A program made the position numbers and the translations under genes. From contig CAZLQD010000020.1 of assembly GCA_964561605.1 (NCBI GenBank), forward strand, positions 1-64,000: 64,000 bases of DNA, read 5' to 3'. Below the pieces are notes generated by a model. That model was not told the origin of the DNA, made no database searches, and worked only from the letters and a program-made list of their open reading frames with translations. Shown piece by piece: positions 8,203-16,740 of the stretch (the stretch's first letter is position 1; each line of letters opens with the position of its first letter). Source of the stretch: JALUZX01 sp964561605 (GTDB lineage Bacteria > Planctomycetota > UBA1135 > JALUZX01).

Positions 8203-9279
8203 ATGAGATTTCTTACGGTCTTGGCGTCGGGTGTGATCCTGGCTTCGTCGCTGCTTTCCGCCCAGTCACGTTACGTCGTCGTGCCTTCAGGTTTCGAGAA
8301 TGCCCCTCCCCATACCACGGATCCCGACATCTTCGTCAAGAAGTACATGCCTTATCACGGCCAGTGGATCTACGATTTCTCCGCATTTCCGGCTGGATTG
8401 AACAGAATGAACATCAAGGGCATGGCTCTCCGCCGGACGCGGCTCATGCCCAGCTACAAGACACCATCCGCCACGGCGGACCTGGAAATCGTCCTCTCCA
8501 TCGGCCCCAGGGACAGCCGGAACACCTCCCTGGAATACATGAAGAACATGGGAAAAGTCAGCCTCCTGGTGCTCCCCAGGACGCAGGTCTATCTCCCAAG
8601 AGTGCCCTCCACCAAGAACGCCCCGGCCTGGAACGTCTCCATCCCCTTCAAAAGGCCCTTCGCCTTCACGCGGAAGATTCCAAGCACGAAGAGCCTGGTC
8701 GTGGACATCAAGGTCTACAACTACACCTCGAGCCCCTGGTTCCTGGATTCAGCCGCCCAGGATACGGGAACTCATAGAACCGTCTTGAGCTATTTCAAGG
8801 CAAACGGGTGCAGGTTCAGCAACGGCTATCCGAGCAGGGACCAGGGATCGGCCATCTACGATCTCGTCCCCGGCGGATACTTCACCTACATCCAGAACTA
8901 TGTGCCGAAATCCTGCAAGGGAGCCCTGATCCTGGGAATCAGGCTCTTCCCCAAAGGAGGAATCTCCTTTCCAGGCGCCGGGACTTGCCGCTTCCTGGTG
9001 GTTCCCATCCTGGCCATGGCCACCGTGGGGGGGACCTGGCCCAGGATCTCCATCCCCAACGATCCTGCCCTTGCAGGCGGCGAGATCTTCACCCAGGCCG
9101 TTTACGTCGATCCACGGGCCAACTCGATGGGAATGGTCGCCTCCCCCGTCCTCGGCTGGAGGATCGGATCGGGAAAGACGGTCCATGCAGTTTCCCTCCA
9201 CGAACCATGCGCCCCGGCAGGTTCCAAGAAGGCCGGAATCAGGCTACGGTCCGTTCCCTTGGTCCGTTTCACCTACTAG
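8203..9279 (+). CDS. Secreted protein, paralog 2
   Basis: Function unknown. 358 residues with a signal peptide (MRFLTVLASGVILASSLLSA). Shared with the 9664 protein are the N-terminal VPSGF/VPSIY block, the QWIYD motif near residue 50, ALRR, an SLVVDI strand near residue 165, and CRFSN near residue 205. The C-terminal 90 residues have the FPGAGTC ... IPNDPALAGGEIFTQAVYVD pattern of the common module. It is followed by a strong terminator, so it is probably monocistronic. There are no catalytic motifs; an extracellular structural or carbohydrate-binding role is possible but unsupported. Confidence 0.75.
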   Translation: MRFLTVLASGVILASSLLSAQSRYVVVPSGFENAPPHTTDPDIFVKKYMPYHGQWIYDFSAFPAGLNRMNIKGMALRRTRLMPSYKTPSATADLEIVLSIGPRDSRNTSLEYMKNMGKVSLLVLPRTQVYLPRVPSTKNAPAWNVSIPFKRPFAFTRKIPSTKSLVVDIKVYNYTSSPWFLDSAAQDTGTHRTVLSYFKANGCRFSNGYPSRDQGSAIYDLVPGGYFTYIQNYVPKSCKGALILGIRLFPKGGISFPGAGTCRFLVVPILAMATVGGTWPRISIPNDPALAGGEIFTQAVYVDPRANSMGMVASPVLGWRIGSGKTVHAVSLHEPCAPAGSKKAGIRLRSVPLVRFTY

Positions 9280-9296
9280 TTCCAAGGCGGGCCTTT

Positions 9297-9348
9297 TCCG
9301 CCCCCGCCGGTTCCGCGGAGCTGCCGGCCGGGGGCGGATTTTTTTTAT
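9297..9348 (+). terminator. Intrinsic terminator after the 8203 gene
   Basis: TCCGCCCCCGCCGG and CCGGCCGGGGGCGGA form a long GC stem, followed directly by an eight-T run ending near 9347. It lies 18 bp after the stop codon. Confidence 0.9.
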
Positions 9349-9489
9349 CCCTCAAATCCCGCCCGCCGATCGAAAGGGAAGCCCGTCCCCCCTCGAAGAG
9401 ATGCCTCACTCCGGGAAAAACGGGTCCCCCCTCCCTCCCGTCCAGGCCCGACCATGAAAGACAGCGAAGAGCCACCGGGGGAGGCCGAC

Positions 9490-9561
9490 AAATTCCAAGT
9501 TTTGGAATTTCTCCCGCGGATTTTGGCATTTCCCTCGTAGTATTCTACCGGTATCAGAATA
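9490..9561. promoter_or_regulatory. Operator-like palindromes upstream of the 9664 gene
   Basis: A perfect 9-bp inverted repeat, AAATTCCAA-gtt-TTGGAATTT, lies at 9490-9510 in locally AT-rich DNA. A second, TATTCT-(9)-AGAATA, lies at 9541-9561. Both are roughly 100-170 bp before the start codon of paralog 3 and could bind a dimeric regulator. No convincing -35/-10 pair was found. The rest of 9349-9663 holds nothing recognisable. Confidence 0.4.
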
Positions 9562-9663
9562 GTTAGCATTGAAAGAATTGTTGGGGGAGGACGTGGGCCG
9601 CGTTCCGGTCCAATAGAAATCGTCACTTTTCATGGAGAAGGACGAGGAAAGGAACCTGGAAGT

Positions 9664-10749
9664 ATGAAGAAGTACAAGTTTATCCGCTTCGCCTCTCTTT
9701 TGATCTGCACCGCCGCCCTCCCGGCTCAAAGCGGGATCGTCACGGTGCCTTCGATCTACGCGAAGGACACCGGGAGGGGATTCTCCAACTACATCTTCAC
9801 CAAGAGGTACCCTGTCCACAGCCAGTGGATCTATGATATGAAGGCTTTCGCCCCAGGCACGAGTGGAGCCTTCAAGTCCCTGGCCTTGAGGAGGTCAGGC
9901 GCCCTGTCGAATCTCTGCCCCCAGGCTACGGCCGACGTGGACATCACCCTCGCCGTGGGCACCAAGACGGGAAGGACGGCATCCACGGATTTCTCCAAGA
10001 ACCGCGGACAGCTTTCGGTCCACGTCTTCCCCACGGCGAAGGTCAACCTCCCCAAGGCGGTCTACAAGGCCGGTGTCGTTCCGGGGTGGAGCGTGGTGAT
10101 CCCTTTCAAGAAACCTTTCCCCTTCTCCACCCGGATGCCGAAAGCTTCGAGCCTTGTCGTCGATATCCGGATCTCGAACTACACCGGAAAACGGACCTGG
10201 TACGTGGACATGGCGAGAGGCCGTTTCGGCAAGATCGAAACCGTCCTGGGCCGGTTCCCCGGAAACAGATGCCGGTTCAGCAACCGGTCAGCCAGTGGGG
10301 CCTTCGGCCTATTCTATTCCCCCGTCATTCCTGGAAGGGCCTTCTCCTTCAAGCAAATGGGGGTTCCGGCAAACATCAAGGGTCTCGTTCTTCTTAGCCC
10401 GGCCGGTCCGGGAAGCAAATTCGGGAACGCCACCCTCCCCTTCTCCCTGTCTTTCCTCGGGGCGGGGACTTGTATGCTCGGCGTGAGGCCGGATGTCTCA
10501 GTCCCCACAAAGGGTGGAGGGACTTGGCCTTTCATCAAGATTCCAAAGGACCAGGCCCTCATCGGAGGAAGTGTCTACACCCAGGCTCTCTACTTCGACG
10601 CCAAAGCCAACGCCGCGGGGCTGGTCACCTCGCCTGTGATCAAGTGGACTGTCCAGGAGGGCTCTCCAGTACCGGGGACCTCCATCTTCGAAATCAAGGG
10701 CAAAGTGTGGAAGAGGCACTACATCCCCATCATCGGCCTGGGCCGGTAA
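9664..10749 (+). CDS. Secreted protein, paralog 3
   Basis: Function unknown. 361 residues with a signal peptide (KFIRFASLLICTAALPAQS). It is close to the 8203 protein: QWIYDMKAF, SLALRRSG, VPGWSVVIPFKKPF, SLVVDIRISNYTG and CRFSNR have direct counterparts there. The C-terminal module reads LPFSLSFLGAGTC ... IPKDQALIGGSVYTQALYFD. The start has a GAAAGGA stretch upstream. It has its own terminator, and the palindromes upstream suggest separate regulation from paralog 2. There is no enzyme signature. Confidence 0.75.
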   Translation: MKKYKFIRFASLLICTAALPAQSGIVTVPSIYAKDTGRGFSNYIFTKRYPVHSQWIYDMKAFAPGTSGAFKSLALRRSGALSNLCPQATADVDITLAVGTKTGRTASTDFSKNRGQLSVHVFPTAKVNLPKAVYKAGVVPGWSVVIPFKKPFPFSTRMPKASSLVVDIRISNYTGKRTWYVDMARGRFGKIETVLGRFPGNRCRFSNRSASGAFGLFYSPVIPGRAFSFKQMGVPANIKGLVLLSPAGPGSKFGNATLPFSLSFLGAGTCMLGVRPDVSVPTKGGGTWPFIKIPKDQALIGGSVYTQALYFDAKANAAGLVTSPVIKWTVQEGSPVPGTSIFEIKGKVWKRHYIPIIGLGR

Positions 10750-10779
10750 GGATACCCTAAAGAAAAGAACTCCTTGGCT

Positions 10780-10838
10780 GTCCGCCCTCCCGCCGCCCCG
10801 GTAAGGGACCCCGGCGGGAGGGCGGACCTTTTTTTTTC
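10780..10838 (+). terminator. Intrinsic terminator after the 9664 gene
   Basis: GTCCGCCCTCCCGCCG pairs with CGGCGGGAGGGCGGAC around a loop of about 15 nt, followed by CC and a nine-T run. This is one of the strongest hairpins in the window. Confidence 0.92.
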
Positions 10839-10893
10839 TTCCCCTCAGCCACGGCCGGCCTCGTCACGGTCGAAGACCCTCTTTATTCCCCCT

Positions 10894-11071
10894 CGTCAGC
10901 CCCGGCCGGCCGAGTCACGGACCTTTGGTCCGTGACGAGGACGTCCGGGGAGTGGCAGCAGACTCGATACCGCCAAAAAACAACCTCCCGTACCACGAAA
11001 GCCCAGACTCCCCCCGGCGTCGGGAATGTTGCGGCCCTCCGGGCCGCACAGATCCGTCCCCAGGGGCTAAC
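10894..11071. repeat. Structured repeat, diverged inverted copy 3
   Basis: 178 bp in the opposite orientation to the copies at 2 and 192. The block GTGACGAGGACGTCCGGGGA (10933-10952) is the exact complement of copy 1. Both hairpins are kept at equivalent places but with changed, still perfectly paired arms: GTCACGGACC/GGTCCGTGAC (10914-10936) and TGCGGCCC/GGGCCGCA (11030-11048), again with 3-nt loops. The right end overlaps the stop codon of the AraC gene. CCTCGTCACGGTC just outside (about 10858-10878) may be a remnant of a fourth copy. Confidence 0.75.
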
Positions 11072-11915
11072 TCTGTTCCCGCATCTTCCTGGGGGAAACC
11101 CCGAACTCCCTCCGGAAGGTCTTGTTGAACATCTGGAGGTTCGGGATCCCCACCTCAACGGCGATCCATTTCACCGGGCGGCTGGAATGGAGGATCAGGT
11201 GCTTCGCCCTAGCCATGCGCCTGGCCGTAATATACTTGGCCACGGTCTTCCCGAAGCGGGCCTTGAAGAGCCTGTCCAACTGCCTGAGGGAGATCCCCGC
11301 CTGGCGGGCCAGATCCCCTCCCTTGAGATGCTCCCCCATGGCGGTCTCGACCTTTTTGACCACCCACTCGAGGGCCGGGTGCCCCTTCTCGCCGACCCTT
11401 CTCTCCCCCCAGACTTTCGCCTCCCAGAGGATGTCCCATATCTTGGCTTCCGAGCGGGACGGGTGTTCGGAGAAGCAATCCACCGCATCCTCGAACTGCT
11501 TCTTTATGTGGGGAAAATCCAGGCCCATGTTCTGGAATACCGCAACAGGTCTCCCCGGAACCGGACCTTCCGGAAGCAAGTGGGCGAAGAAGTGGATCCC
11601 CTCCCCTTCATAACGAAATTCGTAAGCTCGACCCGGCGGGATCAGGGAGACGCATCCCGGCTCGATGGGATAGAGATCCCCCTCCATCTCCACCGAAGCC
11701 TCGTACATGTAGAGATGCATACTCCAGAAAGGAACCTGGAACCTGACCAGAGTGGCGTTTCCCCGCCGCTGGATCAGGGAAGCCATCGTCTGTTTCGGAT
11801 TCCTGGGAGGAGCGTGGTCCCGGCCTATATCCAAAAGTCTGGGAGGTGCATCCAGGGGGAAGGGAAAGAAGGCCTCTCTCCTGTCCATTGAGATCGTCTC
11901 TTTTCGGCAACCCAT
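11067..11915 (-). CDS. AraC-family transcriptional regulator
   Basis: 282 residues. The N-terminal two thirds form a cupin-like sensing domain (IEPGCVSLIPPGRAYEFR). The C-terminal ~95 residues hold the two helix-turn-helix units of AraC/XylS, with LARQAGISLRQLDRLFKARF and the second-helix region ending in FNKTFRREFGVSPRKMR. The start at 11915 is set by GAGGAGGG 6 nt upstream; the longer frame adds an atypical Gly/Arg-rich stretch. The sensor type suggests a small molecule such as a sugar, but the target is unknown. The stop codon lies inside the terminal repeat of the mobile element at 10894-11071. Confidence 0.9.
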   Translation of the reverse strand: MGCRKETISMDRREAFFPFPLDAPPRLLDIGRDHAPPRNPKQTMASLIQRRGNATLVRFQVPFWSMHLYMYEASVEMEGDLYPIEPGCVSLIPPGRAYEFRYEGEGIHFFAHLLPEGPVPGRPVAVFQNMGLDFPHIKKQFEDAVDCFSEHPSRSEAKIWDILWEAKVWGERRVGEKGHPALEWVVKKVETAMGEHLKGGDLARQAGISLRQLDRLFKARFGKTVAKYITARRMARAKHLILHSSRPVKWIAVEVGIPNLQMFNKTFRREFGVSPRKMREQS

Positions 11916-12092
11916 TTCAGACCCTCCTCTTCTTTCTCCCCGGGAGGCCTTCCCCCGCGGGAAAGGGACCTTTCCCGGCCCGGCACTTCCCCCCTCGCTG
12001 GAGAAATCCAGGAAGGGCCGGTCCAAACCACCCGAGGGCCCTCCTCTGATCCCTCGGAAAAACCCACCCCAGCCCACCCAATGCTAGTGATT

Positions 12093-12122
12093 TTATTACG
12101 AACCACTACAAAGAACTTTCAA
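12093..12122 (-). promoter_or_regulatory. Possible promoter for the AraC regulator
   Basis: On the minus strand TTGAAA (12122-12117) and TAATAA (12098-12093) are 18 bp apart in a clearly AT-rich stretch of an otherwise GC-rich region. The leader to the start at 11915 would be about 170 nt. It is a modest match to sigma-70 consensus. Confidence 0.3.
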
Positions 12123-12200
12123 ATAAACCAAGAAAAAAAATTGCTATCGAACGGAAAAGAAGAAAAAGGAGACAATCGCCTCCTCTCCCTTACATCCCCT

Positions 12201-12233
12201 GAACAAAAGTCCCGGTTTCCCCCCCCGCCGGGA
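12201..12233 (-). terminator. Possible terminator after the acyl-CoA synthetase gene
   Basis: Reading the minus strand, TCCCGG and CCGGGA pair across a G-rich loop and are followed by ACTTTTGTT. It lies 28 bp after the stop codon. The stem is short, so confidence is moderate. Confidence 0.4.
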
Positions 12234-12260
12234 GAGGATTGACCCGTTCCCGCCTCCACT

Positions 12261-14531
12261 TTACTTCCGAAGATGGTCCTCCACGAAATTGGAAAGGGCC
12301 GACATGGCCCGGTCGATCTTCCGGAAGACTGGAACCCCTTCGTCCTGAAGGAGTTGCACCAGGGGGTCGTAGACCTCCCCGGCGTCCACGACTGCCACCA
12401 AGGGCTTGGAGGTCTTCCGGAAGATCCCGGCCAGGCCCTTTCCGAAGGAGGAGTCCCGGTAGAGATCTTCTTTGTGGTCAGGTCCGGGGGGGAGATTCTC
12501 CAGGGCAGGAGTGCATGGGACGGCCGAGACCAGAAGACAGTCCACTCCAGGGTCGGCCTCCATGGCACGCACGCACTCCAGGAATCCTTCGGTCCCGCAG
12601 AGCGGAGAGGTGTCCACGGGGTTGCGGAAGTCGATGATCCCCTGGGGGAGCCCCGGCCTCATCCGCTCCCAGGTGGAGGGGGCGAACTCGGCCAACTCCA
12701 GGACCCCCAACCGGTCCGAGGCCACAGTGGTCTCGAAACCGGCGTTGGTGATGACCCCCACACGCTTTCCCTTCACCCTCTTGCCGCCCAGGAGAGAAAA
12801 GACCTGTGTCCACTCCTCGAAGGTCTCCAGGTCGGGCGCCACCAGGATGCCCGCCTGGCGGAAACATTGCTCCGCCACGGCATAGTCCCCGGCGATTGCC
12901 GCCGTGTGGGAACTGGCCGCCTTGGCTCCGGCGGGAGTCCTTCCCGTCTTGTAGAGGATCACCCTCTTCCCGGCCCGCCTGGCCTCCCTCGCACCCTGCA
13001 ACAAGGCCCGGCCGTCGAAGGGCTGGAAGCCCTCCACGTAGATGGAGATCACCTGGACGGGCTCGTCCAGGGCCAGGTAACGCAAGTAATCCGAAACCGA
13101 CACGTCCACCTGGTTGCCGAAACTGATGGAATACCTGGGCGTGATGAACCGGCCGATCCGGGAGATCTGGACCACCAGGAAAGCCCCGGACTGGCTCACC
13201 GAGGCCAGGTTGGCCCCACCGGCCCGCCCCTTGTGGATCGCCAGCTTGTAGGGCGGCAGAAAGAAAGTGTTGTAGTCCCCGGGAGCGCTCACGATCCCCA
13301 GGCAATTGGGGCCGTTCACCAGGACGCCCCCGTCTTCCCTCTCCCTCGTGGCAAGAATCGTCTCCTCCAGCTTCTTCTGAAGGACTTTGCCGGCCTCGGT
13401 CTCTCCGAACCCCGAAGTGATGAGGGTGAAGGTCTTCACCTTGCCCCGGCGGGCCAGCTCCCCGATCAAGTCCACCGTCTTCTCCCCGGCTGGAATGGTC
13501 ACAACGGCCATGTCGATCCCCTCGGGCAGGTCGGCGGGGGAGGGGTAGCAACGCACCCCGTCGATCTCCTTCTCCTTGGGATGGAGAAGATAGAGGTTCT
13601 CCCGGGAGTACCTGGGGGAGGCGAGGAGATTCCTCAGAATGATCCGCCCTGGGTTCATGGAGGACCCAGAGGCGCCGATCACCAGGACCGACGAGGGCTC
13701 GAGGAGGGCCTTCAGGGTGCGGAAGGGACGGGGCTTCAAGTGAGCCTTCTCCCGGGAGAAACGCCCCAACCCGTCCAGGGCGAGAAGGCGGCCCCTCCGG
13801 TCCACCGCCAGGGGGTTCACCTCGATCTCTTCCAGCGTCCAGGCGCTCTTCCCTCCCAGGGGAGAAAAGGCCTCGGCCAGTTCGGCCAGGGCCAGGAGGG
13901 CCTTCTCCGCCGCCCCCTCCCTCACCAGAGGTCCTTTCTGGCCCCGGGTCCTCCCGGCCAGGAAGTCCCCCGCCACGGTGGATGCCACCGTGGCGGCCGC
14001 CTCGGCCTCGTCCAGCCCCAGGGCGGCCCGGACCGCCAGGGAGCGGCCGGATTTCAGGTTCTTGCCCCAGTATTCCGTCAGGATCCCGCCCAGCCCGAAG
14101 GCCAGGACCGGACCGAAGGCCCGGTCCACCCGCAGAGAGAGGAGGAGCTCCGTCCCCGGCCCGCCCACCAGGTCGGCCTTCTCGCAGACCAGGGCACCCA
14201 CCTCGCCCAGGTCCTCACGGAGGGCCTTTTCCCGGAACGCCTCCAGGGCCTTTCGCACCTCTCCCGCGATCTTGGGGAGAATCCGGACCCCCCCGAACTC
14301 CGTCTTGTGGAGGATCCTGGGGGAGGCCACTTTGACCACCACCTCCTCGCCGGGAAGGGAAGCCAGGGCCCGGTCGGTCACCTCCTCGGGGCGGGAGAAG
14401 TACGCCCAGGAAGGGGTCTCCAGGCCGGCGTGTCCCAGGAGGGCGTAGACCTCGTGCTCCAGCAGAGTGTTCCGCCCCTGGGCGTGGGCTCTTTCCAGGA
14501 CTTCTTCGACAGCTTTCAGGTCCAGGGTCAT
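12261..14531 (-). CDS. ADP-forming acyl-CoA (acetyl-CoA) synthetase, single chain
   Basis: Converts acyl-CoA, ADP and phosphate to the free acid, CoA and ATP, giving ATP in acetate fermentation, or runs in reverse. 756 residues. The order is ATP-grasp domain first (about 1-230, HKTEFGGVRI), then CoA-binding Rossmann domain (VLVIGASGSSMNPGR), then ligase domains with VNGPNCLGI, SQSGAF and the phosphohistidine segment SSHTAAIAGD. The start ATG at 14531 has AAGGGAG at good distance; a GTG 6 nt earlier is too close to it. It would pair with the por operon at 34508-37583 for pyruvate to acetate. Substrate specificity is not visible; propionate, aryl acids or an acetyltransferase-like homolog remain possible. 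Confidence 0.88.
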   Translation of the reverse strand: MTLDLKAVEEVLERAHAQGRNTLLEHEVYALLGHAGLETPSWAYFSRPEEVTDRALASLPGEEVVVKVASPRILHKTEFGGVRILPKIAGEVRKALEAFREKALREDLGEVGALVCEKADLVGGPGTELLLSLRVDRAFGPVLAFGLGGILTEYWGKNLKSGRSLAVRAALGLDEAEAAATVASTVAGDFLAGRTRGQKGPLVREGAAEKALLALAELAEAFSPLGGKSAWTLEEIEVNPLAVDRRGRLLALDGLGRFSREKAHLKPRPFRTLKALLEPSSVLVIGASGSSMNPGRIILRNLLASPRYSRENLYLLHPKEKEIDGVRCYPSPADLPEGIDMAVVTIPAGEKTVDLIGELARRGKVKTFTLITSGFGETEAGKVLQKKLEETILATREREDGGVLVNGPNCLGIVSAPGDYNTFFLPPYKLAIHKGRAGGANLASVSQSGAFLVVQISRIGRFITPRYSISFGNQVDVSVSDYLRYLALDEPVQVISIYVEGFQPFDGRALLQGAREARRAGKRVILYKTGRTPAGAKAASSHTAAIAGDYAVAEQCFRQAGILVAPDLETFEEWTQVFSLLGGKRVKGKRVGVITNAGFETTVASDRLGVLELAEFAPSTWERMRPGLPQGIIDFRNPVDTSPLCGTEGFLECVRAMEADPGVDCLLVSAVPCTPALENLPPGPDHKEDLYRDSSFGKGLAGIFRKTSKPLVAVVDAGEVYDPLVQLLQDEGVPVFRKIDRAMSALSNFVEDHLRK

Positions 14532-14693
14532 GGGCACTCTCCCTTGAGGGTTTTGGGGCCGGTTCCCTTCGAACGTTCCCCGGGCGGCCTCCCTTTCCCG
14601 GTGGCGCCTTGGCCCTGGTGGGGCCCAGGGTTACCCTTCCAGGCCCGGAAGAGAGGGAAGGACCGGACCTACGAGAAAAGCCAGGAGGCTCCC

Positions 14694-15809
14694 ATGAAAG
14701 ACCCGAGAATGGACACCCTGGCCCACAACCTGGTGGGCTATTCCTGCGATCTCAAGCCGGGGGAGAAGATCCTGATCGAAGCCATCGACATCCCCTCCGA
14801 AGCGGTCTCGGCCCTCATCAAGGCCGTCGTCGAGAAGGGCGGCATCCCCCTCGTGACCATCAAGCAGACTCCCGTTCTCCGCGACCTCTACCGCAACGCC
14901 ACCGAGGAGGGAATGCGGTTCATCGGTGAGGTCGAGAAGATGCGGATGGAGGGCGTTCAGGCCTACATCGCCCTGAGGGGCAGCCACAACATCGCCGAGC
15001 TTTCCGGGATCCCCTCGGAGAAGATGGACCTCTACGAGAAATACTGGTGGAAACCCGTCCACATCGAGGTCAGGGTCCCCAAGACCAAGTGGGTGGTCCT
15101 CCGCTGGCCCCATCCCTCCATGGCCCAGGCGGCCGGGATGCCCACCGACGAATTCGAAGATTTCTACTTCGACGTCTGTTGCCTGGACTACGCCAAGATG
15201 GACAAGGCCATGGATCCCCTGGTCGAGCTCATGAACCGGACCGACAAGGTCCACATCAAGGGTCCCGGGACCGATCTCACCTTCTCCATCGACGGGATTC
15301 CGGCCATCAAGTGCTCCGGCCTGAGGAACATCCCCGACGGCGAGGTCTACACGGCCCCCGTGAAGGAGAGCGTCAACGGGACCATCTTCTACACCGCCGA
15401 GACTCTCTACAGGGGCACGGTCTTCTCCGACATCAAGCTCACCTTCAAGGACGGCAAGATCGTGGAGGCCTCCGCTTCCGACACGGAGAAGCTCAACCAG
15501 ATCCTGGACTCCGACGAGGGCGCCCGGTACGTGGGCGAATTCGCCCTCGGCCTCAATCCCTACATCAAGAAGCCCATGAAGGACATCCTCTTCGACGAGA
15601 AGATCCAGGGCTCCTTCCACTTCACCCCGGGCCAGGCCTACGACGAGGCGGACAACGGAAACCGCTCCCAGGTCCACTGGGACATGGTCTGCATCCAGAC
15701 CCCGGAATACGGAGGCGGGGAGATCTACTTCGACGGCAAGCTCATCCGCAAGGACGGCCGCTTCGTCCTTCCAGAGCTGGAAGGGCTCAATCCGGAGAAC
15801 CTCGTCTGA
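14694..15809 (+). CDS. M29-family aminopeptidase
   Basis: A 371-residue cytosolic metallo-aminopeptidase of the AmpS/AmpT/PepS type, which removes N-terminal residues using a two-metal centre. Family features are ADRIDIPSE-like EAIDIPSE near residue 30, the metal-binding Glu in KESVNG, Glu in VGEFALGLNP, and His/Asp in GSFHF and VHWDM near the C-terminus. CCAGGAGG precedes the ATG. The methyltransferase begins 3 bp after the stop, so the pair is cotranscribed. Both lie divergent to the acyl-CoA synthetase with 162 bp between the starts. Confidence 0.85.
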   Translation: MKDPRMDTLAHNLVGYSCDLKPGEKILIEAIDIPSEAVSALIKAVVEKGGIPLVTIKQTPVLRDLYRNATEEGMRFIGEVEKMRMEGVQAYIALRGSHNIAELSGIPSEKMDLYEKYWWKPVHIEVRVPKTKWVVLRWPHPSMAQAAGMPTDEFEDFYFDVCCLDYAKMDKAMDPLVELMNRTDKVHIKGPGTDLTFSIDGIPAIKCSGLRNIPDGEVYTAPVKESVNGTIFYTAETLYRGTVFSDIKLTFKDGKIVEASASDTEKLNQILDSDEGARYVGEFALGLNPYIKKPMKDILFDEKIQGSFHFTPGQAYDEADNGNRSQVHWDMVCIQTPEYGGGEIYFDGKLIRKDGRFVLPELEGLNPENLV

Positions 15810-15812
15810 ACC

Positions 15813-16559
15813 ATGGCCCCCGGGGAATCCGGTCCTCCGCCCGCCGCCCAGGCAGCCCTTTTCGACTCCCTGGCGGCGGACTACGAGTCGATCCTGGCCG
15901 ACACGGTCCGGGGCACCGGGTTCCCCCCATCCTACTTCCAGGAGTACAAGCCCAGGGAGGTGCGGAGATTTCTCGGAAGACTCCGCCCTCCCCTGGAACC
16001 CTCCTCCTTCCTGGTCTTCGGTTGCGGAACCGGCCTGAGCGAACCATGGATCCGCAAATATTTCCCCCGAACCGCTGTCTACGGCGTTGACGTCTCGCCC
16101 AAGAGCCTGGAGGCGGCCCGCTCCCGCAACGCAGACCTGGAGGGTGTCCGCTACGGCCTCATCCAAGGGGGCCGGCTTCCCTTCCCCGGGCCTTTCGACG
16201 TGGTCTTCGCCGCCAACGTCTTTCACCACGTCTCCCCCAATGCCAGGAAGGGAATCCTGGAACTCCTGCGGGAGATTCTCTCTCCGGAGGGTTACATCTT
16301 CATCTTCGAGCACAACCCCTGGAACCCCCTGACCAGGAGGGCCGTGGCCCGCTGTCCCATGGACGAGGGAGTCTCCCTGCTCTCTCCACCGTATACAAAG
16401 CGTCTCCTGGCCGAGGCGGGATTCGAGGACGTCCGGATCCGGTTCACCCTATTCATCCCGGGGTTCCTGCGCTTCCTCCTTTTCCTGGAGCCCTTCCTCT
16501 CCCCCATTCCCCTGGGAGGCCAATATTTCGCCTCCGCCAGGCCCCGGGACCCCAAGTAA
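15813..16559 (+). CDS. Class I SAM-dependent methyltransferase
   Basis: 248 residues with the Rossmann-type SAM motif FLVFGCGTGLSEP (motif I), YGVDVSPKSLEAAR (motif II), FDVVFAANVFHHV (motif IV) and LREILSPEGYIFIFEHN (motif V). It is of the UbiE/type-11 class. The C-terminus is hydrophobic (FIPGFLRFLLFLEPFL), so the protein may touch the membrane or a lipid substrate. The substrate is not recognisable. It follows the M29 aminopeptidase by 3 bp. Confidence 0.8.
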   Translation: MAPGESGPPPAAQAALFDSLAADYESILADTVRGTGFPPSYFQEYKPREVRRFLGRLRPPLEPSSFLVFGCGTGLSEPWIRKYFPRTAVYGVDVSPKSLEAARSRNADLEGVRYGLIQGGRLPFPGPFDVVFAANVFHHVSPNARKGILELLREILSPEGYIFIFEHNPWNPLTRRAVARCPMDEGVSLLSPPYTKRLLAEAGFEDVRIRFTLFIPGFLRFLLFLEPFLSPIPLGGQYFASARPRDPK

Positions 16560-16740
16560 TCCCTCGAAGGACCGCGGGAACGACCCCCCCTGGGCCGGCC
16601 GGCCCCCCTCCTTGTTAGATTTTCGTTTGCTTCGCGCCCTGCTGGAGCCGACCTGCTAACTTTCCTCCTCCCCCCCCGGACTCCCGGCCGGCGCCGGTTC
16701 CCCCGACCCCCCGGCCCGGATCCAGCACAAGGAGCCAGCC

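Noticed and set aside
12273..14690. Very long plus-strand open frame opposite the acyl-CoA synthetase, continuous with the M29 aminopeptidase
   Set aside because: The upstream part is antisense to a clear gene and its translation is His/Gly/Pro-rich; the real start is at 14694 after AGGAGG. GC-rich codon use opens the opposite frame.
14631..16313. 560-codon minus-strand frame opposite the aminopeptidase and methyltransferase
   Set aside because: A shadow of two well-supported genes; the translation is Val/Gly/Asp-rich without family features.
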